The notes beneath the pieces are model-generated. The model did not search any database. It saw nothing but the letters and a program-made list of their open reading frames with translations, and was not told where the DNA came from. A program made the position numbers and the translations under genes. 48,658 nt of DNA from CAZSBB01 sp964605235 (GTDB lineage: Bacteria > Planctomycetota > Phycisphaerae > Phycisphaerales > Phycisphaeraceae). Positions 8,611 through 16,711 of the stretch are shown here, in pieces (the first letter of the stretch is position 1; each line of letters opens with the position of its first letter). Where the stretch lies: the NCBI GenBank assembly GCA_964605235.1, contig CAZSBB010000046.1, positions 1-48,658 of the forward strand, read 5' to 3'.

Positions 8611-8741
8611 ATCCGACCTCGTCCCCGCCAGCCCTGAACGCGCAGGCCAACTCCCGCGCCGGCACAAACCGGGCGTGAAGCATCTGCGAGACATGTAAGC
8701 ATCCCCCGGATCGCGGAAATGTTCCCCGGCGCACTGTCTTC

Positions 8742-8830
8742 ACGAGCCCGAAGCGTGAGCGAGGGGTTGGGCGCAGGGTCGCCAGAACGTCATTGGTCAA
8801 TCACAAAACGCACGGCAACCAGGGACGCAT
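8742..8830. repeat. Palindromic repeat, copy C (right arm decayed)
   Basis: The left arm, identical to that at 2711 over about 30 bases, and a recognisable middle (ATTGGTCAATCACAAAACGC, then CGGCAACCAG) are present. The right arm is replaced by diverged sequence running into the end of the TPR gene. It lies between two convergent genes, like copies A and B. Confidence 0.75.
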
Positions 8831-8868
8831 CCCCGCCACCAACCCGCCACCCCCGCCGCTGACGTCGC

Positions 8869-10926
8869 TCAGCTCTGCGGCTCGGCGGCGGCTTGCCCCC
8901 CCAACCGCTGCAGCAGCGCTGCCGCCTGGGCATCGTGCGGGTAAAGCGCCAGCACCGCATGGATATGCCGCGCCGCGGCGATCTGCGCCGCCGGCTCGGC
9001 CGGCGCTTCATCAAGCAACCAGCGCGCTTCCGCCAGTCGCCAGGATGACGCCGCCGGTCCCAGTTCCTCACGCAAGGCCGCCAGGGCGCTCCCGGCGGCA
9101 CGGGCATCTCCGGTGCGACAGGCCAGCGCCAGCAGCGCCCGCTGAATCGGCATCAGCCGGGGATTGCTCTGCGCCAGTTGCCGCCAACGGCGCAGCGCTT
9201 CCTGTTCGTCCACCTGTTCCCACACCCGGGCCTGGGCGCACAGCCAGTCCAGCCGTTGCTCGACATCGCGGAACAACGCCCACGCCGCGTCCGCGCCCTG
9301 GTCCGCCAGCATCTGCTCGGCCGCCAGTTCCGCCAGCGCCGCGCTCTGGGGCCAGCGGGTCCGCGCCTGCTCCAGCCACGCCTGGGCCATCTCGCCAGCG
9401 CCCGGCGTCGCCCGCAGCTTGCCAATCACCAGCGCCACCTCCGCTTCCGTCAGCGCGGCCGTGGTCGCCGGCTCCATCCAGTGCGCCGCCGCCTGCAGCA
9501 CCAAACCGGGCTGCTCCTCCAGCAGCAGCGCCAGCAGTTCCCGCAGGTGCGCCGCGCGCGGGAGATCCGCCGCACGCCGGGGCAGCAGCGCCAGTTCAGC
9601 GGCGGCGCCGGCGTAGTCCTGCTGCCAGAGCAGGGTTTCCACCAATTGCACCCGTCCCGCATCCCAGCAGTTATCCACCTGCAGCGCGTGCCGCAATGCC
9701 GCGCTGCCGGCCGTCCATTCTCCCGCCCGCGCCCACTGCTGCGCCAACAGCACCTGAGGCAACACGTCGTCGGGATGCACCCAGCGCAACACCCCGGCAC
9801 TCTCCTGGAGCTGACGCAACGGCGGCGCGGGCGTGGTCAACAGCGTCAACCATGCAGCCGCCACCGGCTCGCGCTCCGCCCGCCGGGTGATCTGCGCCAA
9901 CGTCACCGCCGCCTCCGCCCCGCGCTGCAACTGCGTCAGCGCCAACACGCCGCCGCACAGCACCGGCAACGGCGCTGCCTGCGGATCACGCTGCCACCAC
10001 TGCTCCCACAGCCGCACCAGCTCGCTGGTCTGCTCCGCCAGGTAAAGCGTCTGCACCCACTGCCGCCACAACGTCGGCTCATCCAGCCGCCACGCCAGTT
10101 CCGCCAGCACCCGCCCGGCGGCGGCGCACTGGTCATGACGACGCAACTGGGCCACGAGCAACAGCGCCAGTTCCGGGCTGTCGATGGCGGTCGTGGGCGT
10201 GTCCAGCAACGTGCGCGCCGCACCGGACGCATCGCCGGCCACCTCCTGTTGCAGGCTGGTCAGCAATGCCGTCGCGCCCGGCGGGAGCGCTTCGCGTCGC
10301 GCCACGTTCAGCAATTCACCGAGCAATTCCGCCGGCATCCCCGCCGCCTGGAAGGAGCTGAGCAGCGTCACCGTGCCCACCGGGTCCAGCGGGGCCTGGC
10401 GCAACAGGTGGTTGGCGCTGTTCCAGGCGGTGGGCCAGTCGTGGCCCTGCGCGGACAACTCGGCGTGCAGCCGCAGCACGCGCGGCTCCTCCGGGCGCTG
10501 GTGCATCAGGCGATCCGCCAACGCCAGCGCCGCGGCGGTCTGCCCCTGCTGACGCCAGATGGCGATCAGGTCCAGCGCCACCTGCTGATCCTGCGGCTGC
10601 AGGTCCAGCGCCCGGGTCAGACTCAAGGCGGCATGTTGCAGATGGGCGCCATTGGCTTGCGGCAACGCCAGCTGCGCCGCGGCAAAGGCGTGCAGCACCT
10701 GCACATCATCGGGATGGGCGCGCACATAAAAGTCCAGCAACTGCCGGGCCTCGGCGGGCGCGCCGAGATTGATCGCCGCGATGCCCTGGGCGCGAATCCA
10801 TTGATGCCGGCGCGTCCGGCGCAGCTCGTGCCCCAGGCCCAGCAGGACCAGCAGCGCCAGCGTGACGCCCAGCGCGCCCAGCGCCAGCAGTTGGCGTCGT
10901 CGGGGACCATGCGGTCGTTTCATCAT
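8869..10926 (-). CDS. Membrane-anchored TPR-repeat protein of the polysaccharide locus
   Basis: A 685-residue protein. A basic N-terminus (MMKRPHGPRRR) and one transmembrane helix (about residues 12-32, LLALGALGVTLALLVLLGL) are followed by a long Ala/Leu-rich helical region with tetratricopeptide-type units (for example INLGAPAEARQLLDFYVRAHPDD, about residues 48-70, and several later units). Signal-anchored TPR proteins accompany exosortase/EPS clusters, where they probably scaffold assembly or outer-membrane export in the periplasm. The start at 10926 overlaps the stop of the sugar transferase by 4 nt (ATGA), so longer upstream frames are rejected. It is the last gene of the long minus-strand locus. 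There is no enzymatic motif. Confidence 0.82.
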   Translation of the reverse strand: MMKRPHGPRRRQLLALGALGVTLALLVLLGLGHELRRTRRHQWIRAQGIAAINLGAPAEARQLLDFYVRAHPDDVQVLHAFAAAQLALPQANGAHLQHAALSLTRALDLQPQDQQVALDLIAIWRQQGQTAAALALADRLMHQRPEEPRVLRLHAELSAQGHDWPTAWNSANHLLRQAPLDPVGTVTLLSSFQAAGMPAELLGELLNVARREALPPGATALLTSLQQEVAGDASGAARTLLDTPTTAIDSPELALLLVAQLRRHDQCAAAGRVLAELAWRLDEPTLWRQWVQTLYLAEQTSELVRLWEQWWQRDPQAAPLPVLCGGVLALTQLQRGAEAAVTLAQITRRAEREPVAAAWLTLLTTPAPPLRQLQESAGVLRWVHPDDVLPQVLLAQQWARAGEWTAGSAALRHALQVDNCWDAGRVQLVETLLWQQDYAGAAAELALLPRRAADLPRAAHLRELLALLLEEQPGLVLQAAAHWMEPATTAALTEAEVALVIGKLRATPGAGEMAQAWLEQARTRWPQSAALAELAAEQMLADQGADAAWALFRDVEQRLDWLCAQARVWEQVDEQEALRRWRQLAQSNPRLMPIQRALLALACRTGDARAAGSALAALREELGPAASSWRLAEARWLLDEAPAEPAAQIAAARHIHAVLALYPHDAQAAALLQRLGGQAAAEPQS

Positions 10927-12425
10927 CGCCAGAGACTCTTGAGCAGCACCGCGAAGGTGCGGCAAATGATCATCAGGTCCATGCCCCATCCGCCGCGTTC
11001 GACGTACTCGATGTCGTAGCGGATCCATTCCTGGAAATCGAGACCTTCCTGCCGGCTGCGCGACACCTGCCACAAGCCGGTGATGCCGGGGCGCACGGAG
11101 AGGCGGGCTTCGCGCCAGGTGGGGCAGAACTGGTTTTCGCGGTTGGGGCTGGGGCGGGGGCCGACCACGCTCATGTCGCCCACCAGCACGTTGAAGAACT
11201 GGGGGATTTCATCGAGGTTGGTCTTGCGGATCAACCAGCCGATGCGGGTGAGGCGCGGGTCGTTTTCGATGAAGAACTGCGGGCCGTCGGCTTTGTTCTG
11301 GGCTTGCAGTTTCTGCTTGATGGCTTCGGCGTCCTTGCGCATGGAGCGGAACTTCCAGCACAAAAACTCCCGCCCGCCGAGCGTTTCCCGGGCGTGGCCG
11401 AAGAAAAACGGGCGCCCGTCCTCCACCCAGATCGCCAGCATGATCAGGGGATACAGCGGCGCCGTCAGCAGCAGTACCGTCAGCGCGAAGGCGATGTCAA
11501 ACGCACGTTTGCTCCAGCGTTCGAGCTTGCCGCGCCGGCGGGCGTGGACCTGTTCGATATCCACGGACTCGGCGCGGCCCAGCGGACGCACCGGCTCGAT
11601 CTCCAGCCAGCGCACCTGCTCAGTGTGCGGACGCATGGCCGGGTCATCCCAGAGCGCCACCGGACCCACCACCGGCGTCTGTGGCGGCACGCGCCGCCCC
11701 GCGCCGACCCAGACCGGCCCGACAAAGCGCGTGCGCGGGTCCACCTGAGCATCGGGATCCACCCACGCCGATTCGCCACGCTTGCGCACCCGGCGAATGC
11801 TGGCGTCGGGACGGCGCCAGGTTTCCACCAGATGACGCACGAACGCCAGCCGTTCCTCTTCATCCTGCCGATCGAACACCTGGCCCTCGACCGAACGCAC
11901 CGCCCGGCGGGTGCGCGGCACCGCCTGGCGCAAAGCATTCCAACCCGCGCGCGGGTCGGCCGCCTGTTGCCAGAGCTGCGCCAGCCGCCGATCGGTGGTC
12001 AGCGCCAGCCGCGCCAGTTGCGTGTCGCTGCCGGCGTAGTGACGTTCGAAGCGCACGAAGCGGCCGCGGGCGTCGGCGACCACCCGTTCGCGGTAGCCGT
12101 GCTCTTTGTCGTCATGCAGACGCAACACGAGCAGCCGCGGCTGCACCCAGACCATGACGTTCGCCAGGCGGCGCAGGCGGAAGGCGGCAAGGGTGCGCGG
12201 GTCCGCCAGCAGGAACAGTTCGGCGGCGGGAGCGAGTTCGACGGCTTCGCCCAGGCGCACGACCTGCACGCCGCGCGACGCCCAGTAGTGGTCGTGCAAC
12301 TGCGTCGGCGTCAGGCCGAACAGCGTCGGTTCATGCGGCAGGCTGGCGGCCAGACCGGTTGAGGTCTGGGGCGCAGCGCCGGTGCGGAATGCGTCAAGCT
12401 GTGAGTCCACGGCTGGCATTTCCAC
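10923..12425 (-). CDS. WbaP/PglC-type polyprenyl-phosphate sugar-phosphate transferase (priming enzyme)
   Basis: A 500-residue protein. The last ~200 residues are a bacterial sugar transferase domain: KRAFDIAFALTVLLL membrane hairpin, ETLGGREFLCWKFRSM, NLDEIPQFFNVLVGDMSVVGPRP with the catalytic Asp-Glu, and PGITGLWQVSRS. This domain moves hexose-1-phosphate from UDP-sugar onto undecaprenyl phosphate, the first step of repeat-unit assembly. The first ~300 residues are soluble and unusual: they lack the four-helix CoA-binding-like membrane domain of WbaP and resemble no fold I can name, apart from a short LβH-like patch (about residues 220-250). No Shine-Dalgarno is clear; the GTG at 12425 and the ATG at 12419 are both possible starts. 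Confidence 0.92.
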   Translation of the reverse strand: MEMPAVDSQLDAFRTGAAPQTSTGLAASLPHEPTLFGLTPTQLHDHYWASRGVQVVRLGEAVELAPAAELFLLADPRTLAAFRLRRLANVMVWVQPRLLVLRLHDDKEHGYRERVVADARGRFVRFERHYAGSDTQLARLALTTDRRLAQLWQQAADPRAGWNALRQAVPRTRRAVRSVEGQVFDRQDEEERLAFVRHLVETWRRPDASIRRVRKRGESAWVDPDAQVDPRTRFVGPVWVGAGRRVPPQTPVVGPVALWDDPAMRPHTEQVRWLEIEPVRPLGRAESVDIEQVHARRRGKLERWSKRAFDIAFALTVLLLTAPLYPLIMLAIWVEDGRPFFFGHARETLGGREFLCWKFRSMRKDAEAIKQKLQAQNKADGPQFFIENDPRLTRIGWLIRKTNLDEIPQFFNVLVGDMSVVGPRPSPNRENQFCPTWREARLSVRPGITGLWQVSRSRQEGLDFQEWIRYDIEYVERGGWGMDLMIICRTFAVLLKSLWR

Positions 12426-12544
12426 GGGAGTGTGGAGCCGTTGCGCGCCGGCGAAACCAGCAGAACCAGAGAGCGGTCAGGCCCTCTGGTCTGCGTGATG
12501 GCACGGTCGCGCGTCGACCTTTCCCTCCGTCCTCCGTCCGTCCA

Positions 12545-12568
12545 ATCCATCCATCCATCCATCCATCC
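12545..12568. repeat. (ATCC)6 tetranucleotide tract
   Basis: Six uninterrupted ATCC units followed by GG, lying about 120 bases upstream of the sugar transferase start on the minus strand. The neighbouring sequence (12530-12545) is also built of TCC/GTCC fragments. It is non-coding in the annotation used here. Confidence 0.9.
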
Positions 12569-12597
12569 GGCGGTGGTTCACCATCCGATGTTTCCAT

Positions 12598-12626
12598 TTA
12601 GCCCCGGGTCACTGACCCGGGGCTAA
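12598..12626. repeat. 13-3-13 hairpin repeat, copy 2 (perfect)
   Basis: Perfect inverted repeat: TTAGCCCCGGGTC, loop ACT, GACCCGGGGCTAA, flanked by CCA on the left and GTGAACCA on the right. It lies between the Wzz/BY-kinase and sugar transferase genes on the minus strand. In RNA it would be a very stable stem-loop, able to stop or stabilise transcripts, but no T-run follows. Confidence 0.9.
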
Positions 12627-12685
12627 GTGAACCATGTCACCGCCGTGTTCCCCAGAAGGCGTCTCCTCAGGCGCGCTGCTTCACA

Positions 12686-15103
12686 TCAGGAAGCGCGCGG
12701 TTTGTCGTCGTCGTCATCGTCGTCGGGCCGGCCGGACGCCAGATCGATGTCCGGCTCACTGGTGTTGGCGATGCTCCGGCCGAACGGATCACGGCTGGGG
12801 TTCGCCGAGACGTCCAGGTCATCCATGCCATGCGTGCGCGGCTCCGGCCGCAGCGAGCGCCGGCTCATCGACGCAGCGCCCGAGGCGATCATGTCGTCCT
12901 CGTCGGCACGGTTGAACACCATGCCCAGCACGCGGGCGCCGACCTGGCGCAGATGCTCGACGGCCTGCTCGGCGTGGAGGCGTTCCTCGCCGCGGGCCAC
13001 GACCATCACCACGCCGTCGACTTCCGCGCCGAACATCGACGCTTCGAGGCTCGCCGGCGTCGGGCCGGTGTCCACGATGACCGCGTCGAACTGTTCGCGG
13101 GCCTGTTCCAGCACGCGACGCACGCTCTTGAGCGACAGGCGGCTGACGTCGTGTTCGTCGGCGTTGCCCACCGCGAGGATGAACAGGTTGGGGACTTCGG
13201 TTTCCACGGCACACTCGTCGAGCGGGCGGCCGGTGACCACATCGAGCAGACCACGCTCGGCTTCCCGCAGGAGCGTGCGGGCGCGGTCGACTTCATGACC
13301 GGCGAGATAGCCGGCTTCGGCGAGCACATCGACCAAGTCACGCCGCGCCAGCTCGGCGGTGGTGCGACCCTTTTCGAGTTGCCAGGCTTCGATGAGACCC
13401 GCCCGAACCAGAGCGTTCTCGCGCCGGGTCGGGGTGATCGCCGCCACGCGGCGCGACAGGCCGCCGGCGACCAGGTCGGCGTCGATGAGCAGGGTGCGCG
13501 AGCCGGTGCCGGCGAACGACAGACCCAGGGCGTGGCTGAGGCTGGTCTTGCCGCTTTGCGGGCCGGAGCTGGTGATGCTGAAGACCGCGCGTTCGTCGGT
13601 GCGCCCGATGGCGATCTGCACCATGGTGCGGATGTTGTGCACACAGTGGGCGGCGGCGGCGTAGTCCTCTTCGTTTTCCAGTTCGGTCGGCAGCACCGGC
13701 AGGAGGCCCAGCACGGCGGTGTCGTCGATGGTGGCGCGGGCGTCGTCGAAGCTCTTGATGGTCGGGTCCATGAAGCCGACGAAGGCGACGATGCCAAAGC
13801 CCACGACGAAGCCGAAGAAGCCCAGGGCAAACAAGCCCAGCTTGCGGTTGTCGGTGCTCGGCTCGTTGGGTTTGTCGGGATAGCTGAAGACACTGAGGCG
13901 GTCACGGAAGGTGGATTCGACATCCAGGGCATACATACGGTTGCGGATGTCGACGAGCTTCTGGTCCATTTCCTTTTCGCGGGTCAGGAGCTGATTGACT
14001 TCCACGCCGCGCCGGCCCAGTTCCTCGGCTTCCTTGCGCACTCCTTCCAGGATGGCGCGGATGCCTTTTTCCTGGCTCTTGAGCCGGGCGATTTCATCCT
14101 GGCGCTGCATGGCGCCGACGGACATCTGGAGCTGCTGGAGGTGGAAGTTGATGTTGTCATTGACCGCCGCCAGCATGTTGCGCTGCTCGCGGACCAGGCG
14201 GTGTTCTTCGCCATAGTGCGTGAGCATGCGGGTGATTTCCTGTTCGATCATGAAGCGCTGCTGGAGGAAGTTGCGCAGTTGGATGTCGTAGGACGCCAGG
14301 CGGGTGAGCGCCACGGTGGGGTTGCTCGCCTCAGTGGTTTCCTGCTGGCGCAGGGCGGTGATGGAGCTGAGCACGAAGTCCAGTTCCTGCTCGAGGCGTT
14401 CCATGCGGCGGAGCTTGATGCTGTAGAGCTGGGTGACGGAATCGGCGCCGAGCTGATCGGTGGCGTCGAGGATTTCATGGCGCAGGGTGTTGAGCTGTTT
14501 TTCGAGGTCGGCTTTTTCTTCCTGGAGTTTTTCGAGGCGGCGAAACTCGCTGGAGGCTTCCTGTTTCTTGGATTCGACCATGAAGGCGTCGAACAGGGCG
14601 CTCAGGGCCGCCTGGGCGTGTTCGGGGGAGGGATCGCGGAAGGTGACGGTGAGGTTTTCGTTGTTGCGTTCGTTGACGATCTTGAGGCTGCGGCTGAAGC
14701 GCAGGCGCGTGCCGATGCCGCTGCCTTCGCCGGTGGCCTGCCACTTCTCGTTCTCCATCGCTTTCTGGATGGTGTCGGTGCTTTGCAGGAGGGCGATCTT
14801 GGACTTGACGTACTCCTCAAAGCGATCGGTGATCTTCTTTTCTTCTTCTTCGAAGAGCACCTTGGGCAGTTCGGCGTTGATGCGGATGATGCCGGTGCTG
14901 GTGTAGTGCGGGGTGGGCAGGATCCAGCCCAGGGCGCCGCCGATCACCATGCCCACCAGGCCGCAGAGCAGGGCGCGCTTCCAGCGGCCGCGCATGGCGC
15001 GGAGGGTGGTTTCGAGGCGTTCCCAGCGTTCCATCCGTTCGCGGTCGATGGAGCTGGAACCAGCTTTGGGGTCATAGACGTTCTGGGCAGTGGCAGCGTT
15101 CAT
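12686..15103 (-). CDS. Wzz/Wzc-like chain-length regulator fused to BY-kinase-type ATPase
   Basis: An 805-residue polysaccharide co-polymerase. TM1 is at about residues 42-62, ending in a Wzz-type PTPHYTSTG segment. A large periplasmic region (about 63-415) is rich in coiled-coil helices, with TM2 at about 419-443 after the proline-rich SYPDKPNEP. The cytoplasmic ATPase has Walker A GPQSGKTS (about 512-519), Walker A' LLIDADL (about 533-539) and Walker B VIVDTGP (about 672-678). It would set chain length and drive export with the flippase/polymerase. Two oddities: Walker A' and B are ~137 residues apart (about 80 is usual), and the acidic tail (seven Asp in a row) holds no tyrosine. An AAGGAGG site precedes the ATG. 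Confidence 0.92.
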   Translation of the reverse strand: MNAATAQNVYDPKAGSSSIDRERMERWERLETTLRAMRGRWKRALLCGLVGMVIGGALGWILPTPHYTSTGIIRINAELPKVLFEEEEKKITDRFEEYVKSKIALLQSTDTIQKAMENEKWQATGEGSGIGTRLRFSRSLKIVNERNNENLTVTFRDPSPEHAQAALSALFDAFMVESKKQEASSEFRRLEKLQEEKADLEKQLNTLRHEILDATDQLGADSVTQLYSIKLRRMERLEQELDFVLSSITALRQQETTEASNPTVALTRLASYDIQLRNFLQQRFMIEQEITRMLTHYGEEHRLVREQRNMLAAVNDNINFHLQQLQMSVGAMQRQDEIARLKSQEKGIRAILEGVRKEAEELGRRGVEVNQLLTREKEMDQKLVDIRNRMYALDVESTFRDRLSVFSYPDKPNEPSTDNRKLGLFALGFFGFVVGFGIVAFVGFMDPTIKSFDDARATIDDTAVLGLLPVLPTELENEEDYAAAAHCVHNIRTMVQIAIGRTDERAVFSITSSGPQSGKTSLSHALGLSFAGTGSRTLLIDADLVAGGLSRRVAAITPTRRENALVRAGLIEAWQLEKGRTTAELARRDLVDVLAEAGYLAGHEVDRARTLLREAERGLLDVVTGRPLDECAVETEVPNLFILAVGNADEHDVSRLSLKSVRRVLEQAREQFDAVIVDTGPTPASLEASMFGAEVDGVVMVVARGEERLHAEQAVEHLRQVGARVLGMVFNRADEDDMIASGAASMSRRSLRPEPRTHGMDDLDVSANPSRDPFGRSIANTSEPDIDLASGRPDDDDDDDKPRAS

Positions 15104-15106
15104 GGC

Positions 15107-15784
15107 TTAGTCCCCCTCCTTAACCACCGTGCGCAGGAACGGCGCGACGGCATGCAGGAGTTGATCAACAGTCAGAGCCTGCTCCACCGGAGCAAGCTCG
15201 CCCTCAAGCGCGATGTGGATTTGGGCGGCGCCCAACAGGCGGCGCACGTGATGCGAAGCGGTCGCCGCCAGCCGGTGAATGTCCGGAGCGACGCCGTCGG
15301 CGGAAACCAGGAAGTTGTAGACGCGGCGCTGGCCCATGCCCGGGCCGCCGACGCGCAGCAGCGCATAACTGCGGGCGCTGATCGCCAGGCCGGCGACGTT
15401 CAGGTCTTTGGGGCCGGCATCGTGCAGCACCCAGCCGTTGCTCTCATACCAGGGCAGGCTGTAGTCGTCCGCCAGGTCGCGGGCATCGCGGCGCCAGGTG
15501 AGCGCCAGCAGCGCTTCGCGCCCGGTCGCCAGATGGACATACCGCCGGCAGAAGCCGTGCTCCGGGGCGGGCGCGGGCGTCACCGCGGCGTCATCCAACG
15601 CGGCGGGCACGCTGACCCAACCGTCGAACTGCTGGGGAATGCCCGCCAACGCGGCTTCCACGCGCTGATAGCGCTGCGCCACGTCCACCGGCGGGACGTA
15701 CAGCGTCTGCTGTTCGGCTCCCATGGCGGTCAGCAGCAGCACTGCCAACAAGGGCGTCGCGAGTTGTGGCGCGCGGATCTTCAT
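15107..15784 (-). CDS. EpsI-like (DUF3485) exosortase-associated protein
   Basis: A 225-residue exported protein. A hydrophobic N-terminal segment (residues 8-22, TPLLAVLLLTAMGAE) is a signal peptide or anchor. The remainder follows the EpsI pattern: IPQQFDGWVSVP (about residues 49-60), then a tyrosine-rich strand RRYVHLATGREALLALTW, DDYSLPWYESNGWVLHDAGP, and a hydrophobic strand YALLRVGG. EpsI proteins are encoded beside, or fused to, exosortases in polysaccharide loci; their biochemical role is unsettled. Here it follows the exosortase gene by 33 bp and precedes the BY-kinase by 3 bp, so the three should be co-expressed. The usual motif of a Cys near the 'C-h-P-G' block is replaced by LHDAGP. 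Confidence 0.8.
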   Translation of the reverse strand: MKIRAPQLATPLLAVLLLTAMGAEQQTLYVPPVDVAQRYQRVEAALAGIPQQFDGWVSVPAALDDAAVTPAPAPEHGFCRRYVHLATGREALLALTWRRDARDLADDYSLPWYESNGWVLHDAGPKDLNVAGLAISARSYALLRVGGPGMGQRRVYNFLVSADGVAPDIHRLAATASHHVRRLLGAAQIHIALEGELAPVEQALTVDQLLHAVAPFLRTVVKEGD

Positions 15785-15817
15785 GCGTTACCCATTGACA
15801 CTTGAAACTGTCATCGG

Positions 15818-16693
15818 TCAATCCCAGGCGAGAGTAAAGCGACGCATGGGAACTAACGCCCATTCCAAAACGATGAGCAGGCCCCATAAAGCCGCCAGCC
15901 CCACTCCCACGCCCAGCCAACCCAACAGGGTGGCGAGGTTATCGGTCCAATTCGGTTGCCAGTCCTGCGCCGCCACCAACAGCGTGGTCCGCGCCACATT
16001 GCCCGCCACCGCCAGCACCGGCGTCACCACCAGCAACAGCAGGCGGCTGCGCTGCCGCAGCGGCAACGCCAGCGCCAGCGTGTAGCCGGCCAGCAACAAC
16101 GCCAGCAGCAACTTCACGCTGCTGCAGCACAACAACGCCCGCTGCACCGCCTCATACAACGGCAACGGTTCCGGGCCGCCCAGTTGCGTCACGCCCAGGG
16201 CTTCAAAAATCAAGTGCGTCGTCCGGCTGACCACTTCCTGCAGCGGCGGCTCGATGGCGGTCCGCACCACCCCCGGCGCCGGCAGCAGAAACAGCAACGC
16301 GGTCACCGGGGCGAGGAAGCGATACAACAGGTCGCCGCCGAGCACCGCGGTCACCGCGCCCAGCACGGTCAGCAGCGCCCCCAGATGCCACGCCAGCACG
16401 ATGCCCAGCCGATAACCGCCGCTGCACAGGATCCACCCCAGCGCGATCAGCGCCACGCCGACCCATTGCTGCCGCAGAGCACACTGCCGCAGCCGTTCGC
16501 GGCGGACCCACGCCAGCCACACCAGCGCCGCCGGCGCCAGCAGGACCTGGCTGAACCAGCCGCCGCGCAAGGTCTGGTAAGCAATGTCGGTCCACGCTTC
16601 CCAGGTCACCGCCACCGCCAGCACGCCCAGCAACCACGCACCCCACAGGTGGGTGCGGCGCCAGCCGTTGCGTTGGAGGTAGCGGGGCAACAT
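15818..16693 (-). CDS. Exosortase/archaeosortase-family membrane protease-like protein
   Basis: A 291-residue polytopic membrane protein with about eight hydrophobic segments. It has the exosortase motif 1 with the catalytic Cys in LLCCSSVKLL (about residues 185-194, normally C-S-G) and motif 2 Arg in AGNVARTTLLV (about 232-242). The third catalytic residue, the His of an H-x-x-x-G motif in the last helix, is not there: the segment reads TDNLATLLGWLG, and no His occurs after about residue 165. Exosortases process PEP-CTERM-type C-terminal sorting signals; no such substrate is encoded in this window. The EpsI-like gene follows directly. Either the enzyme uses another residue or it has become a structural partner of glycan export. 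Confidence 0.85.
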   Translation of the reverse strand: MLPRYLQRNGWRRTHLWGAWLLGVLAVAVTWEAWTDIAYQTLRGGWFSQVLLAPAALVWLAWVRRERLRQCALRQQWVGVALIALGWILCSGGYRLGIVLAWHLGALLTVLGAVTAVLGGDLLYRFLAPVTALLFLLPAPGVVRTAIEPPLQEVVSRTTHLIFEALGVTQLGGPEPLPLYEAVQRALLCCSSVKLLLALLLAGYTLALALPLRQRSRLLLLVVTPVLAVAGNVARTTLLVAAQDWQPNWTDNLATLLGWLGVGVGLAALWGLLIVLEWALVPMRRFTLAWD

Positions 16694-16711
16694 GGTAAGT
16701 GGCAGCTTCCT

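Noticed and set aside
9178..11019. 613-codon plus-strand open frame opposite the TPR gene
   Set aside because: Arg/Gln-rich with low-complexity character typical of antisense frames in GC-rich DNA; the minus-strand TPR protein has a signal anchor and an overlapping start.
12541..12570. Short tandem repeats as a CRISPR array
   Set aside because: Unit of four bases, no spacers and no cas genes in the window.
12830..15805. A very long open plus-strand frame of 991 codons opposite the BY-kinase and EpsI-like genes
   Set aside because: It is a mirror of GC-rich coding on the minus strand. It shows no recognisable domains, whereas the minus strand has complete Walker motifs and Shine-Dalgarno sites.
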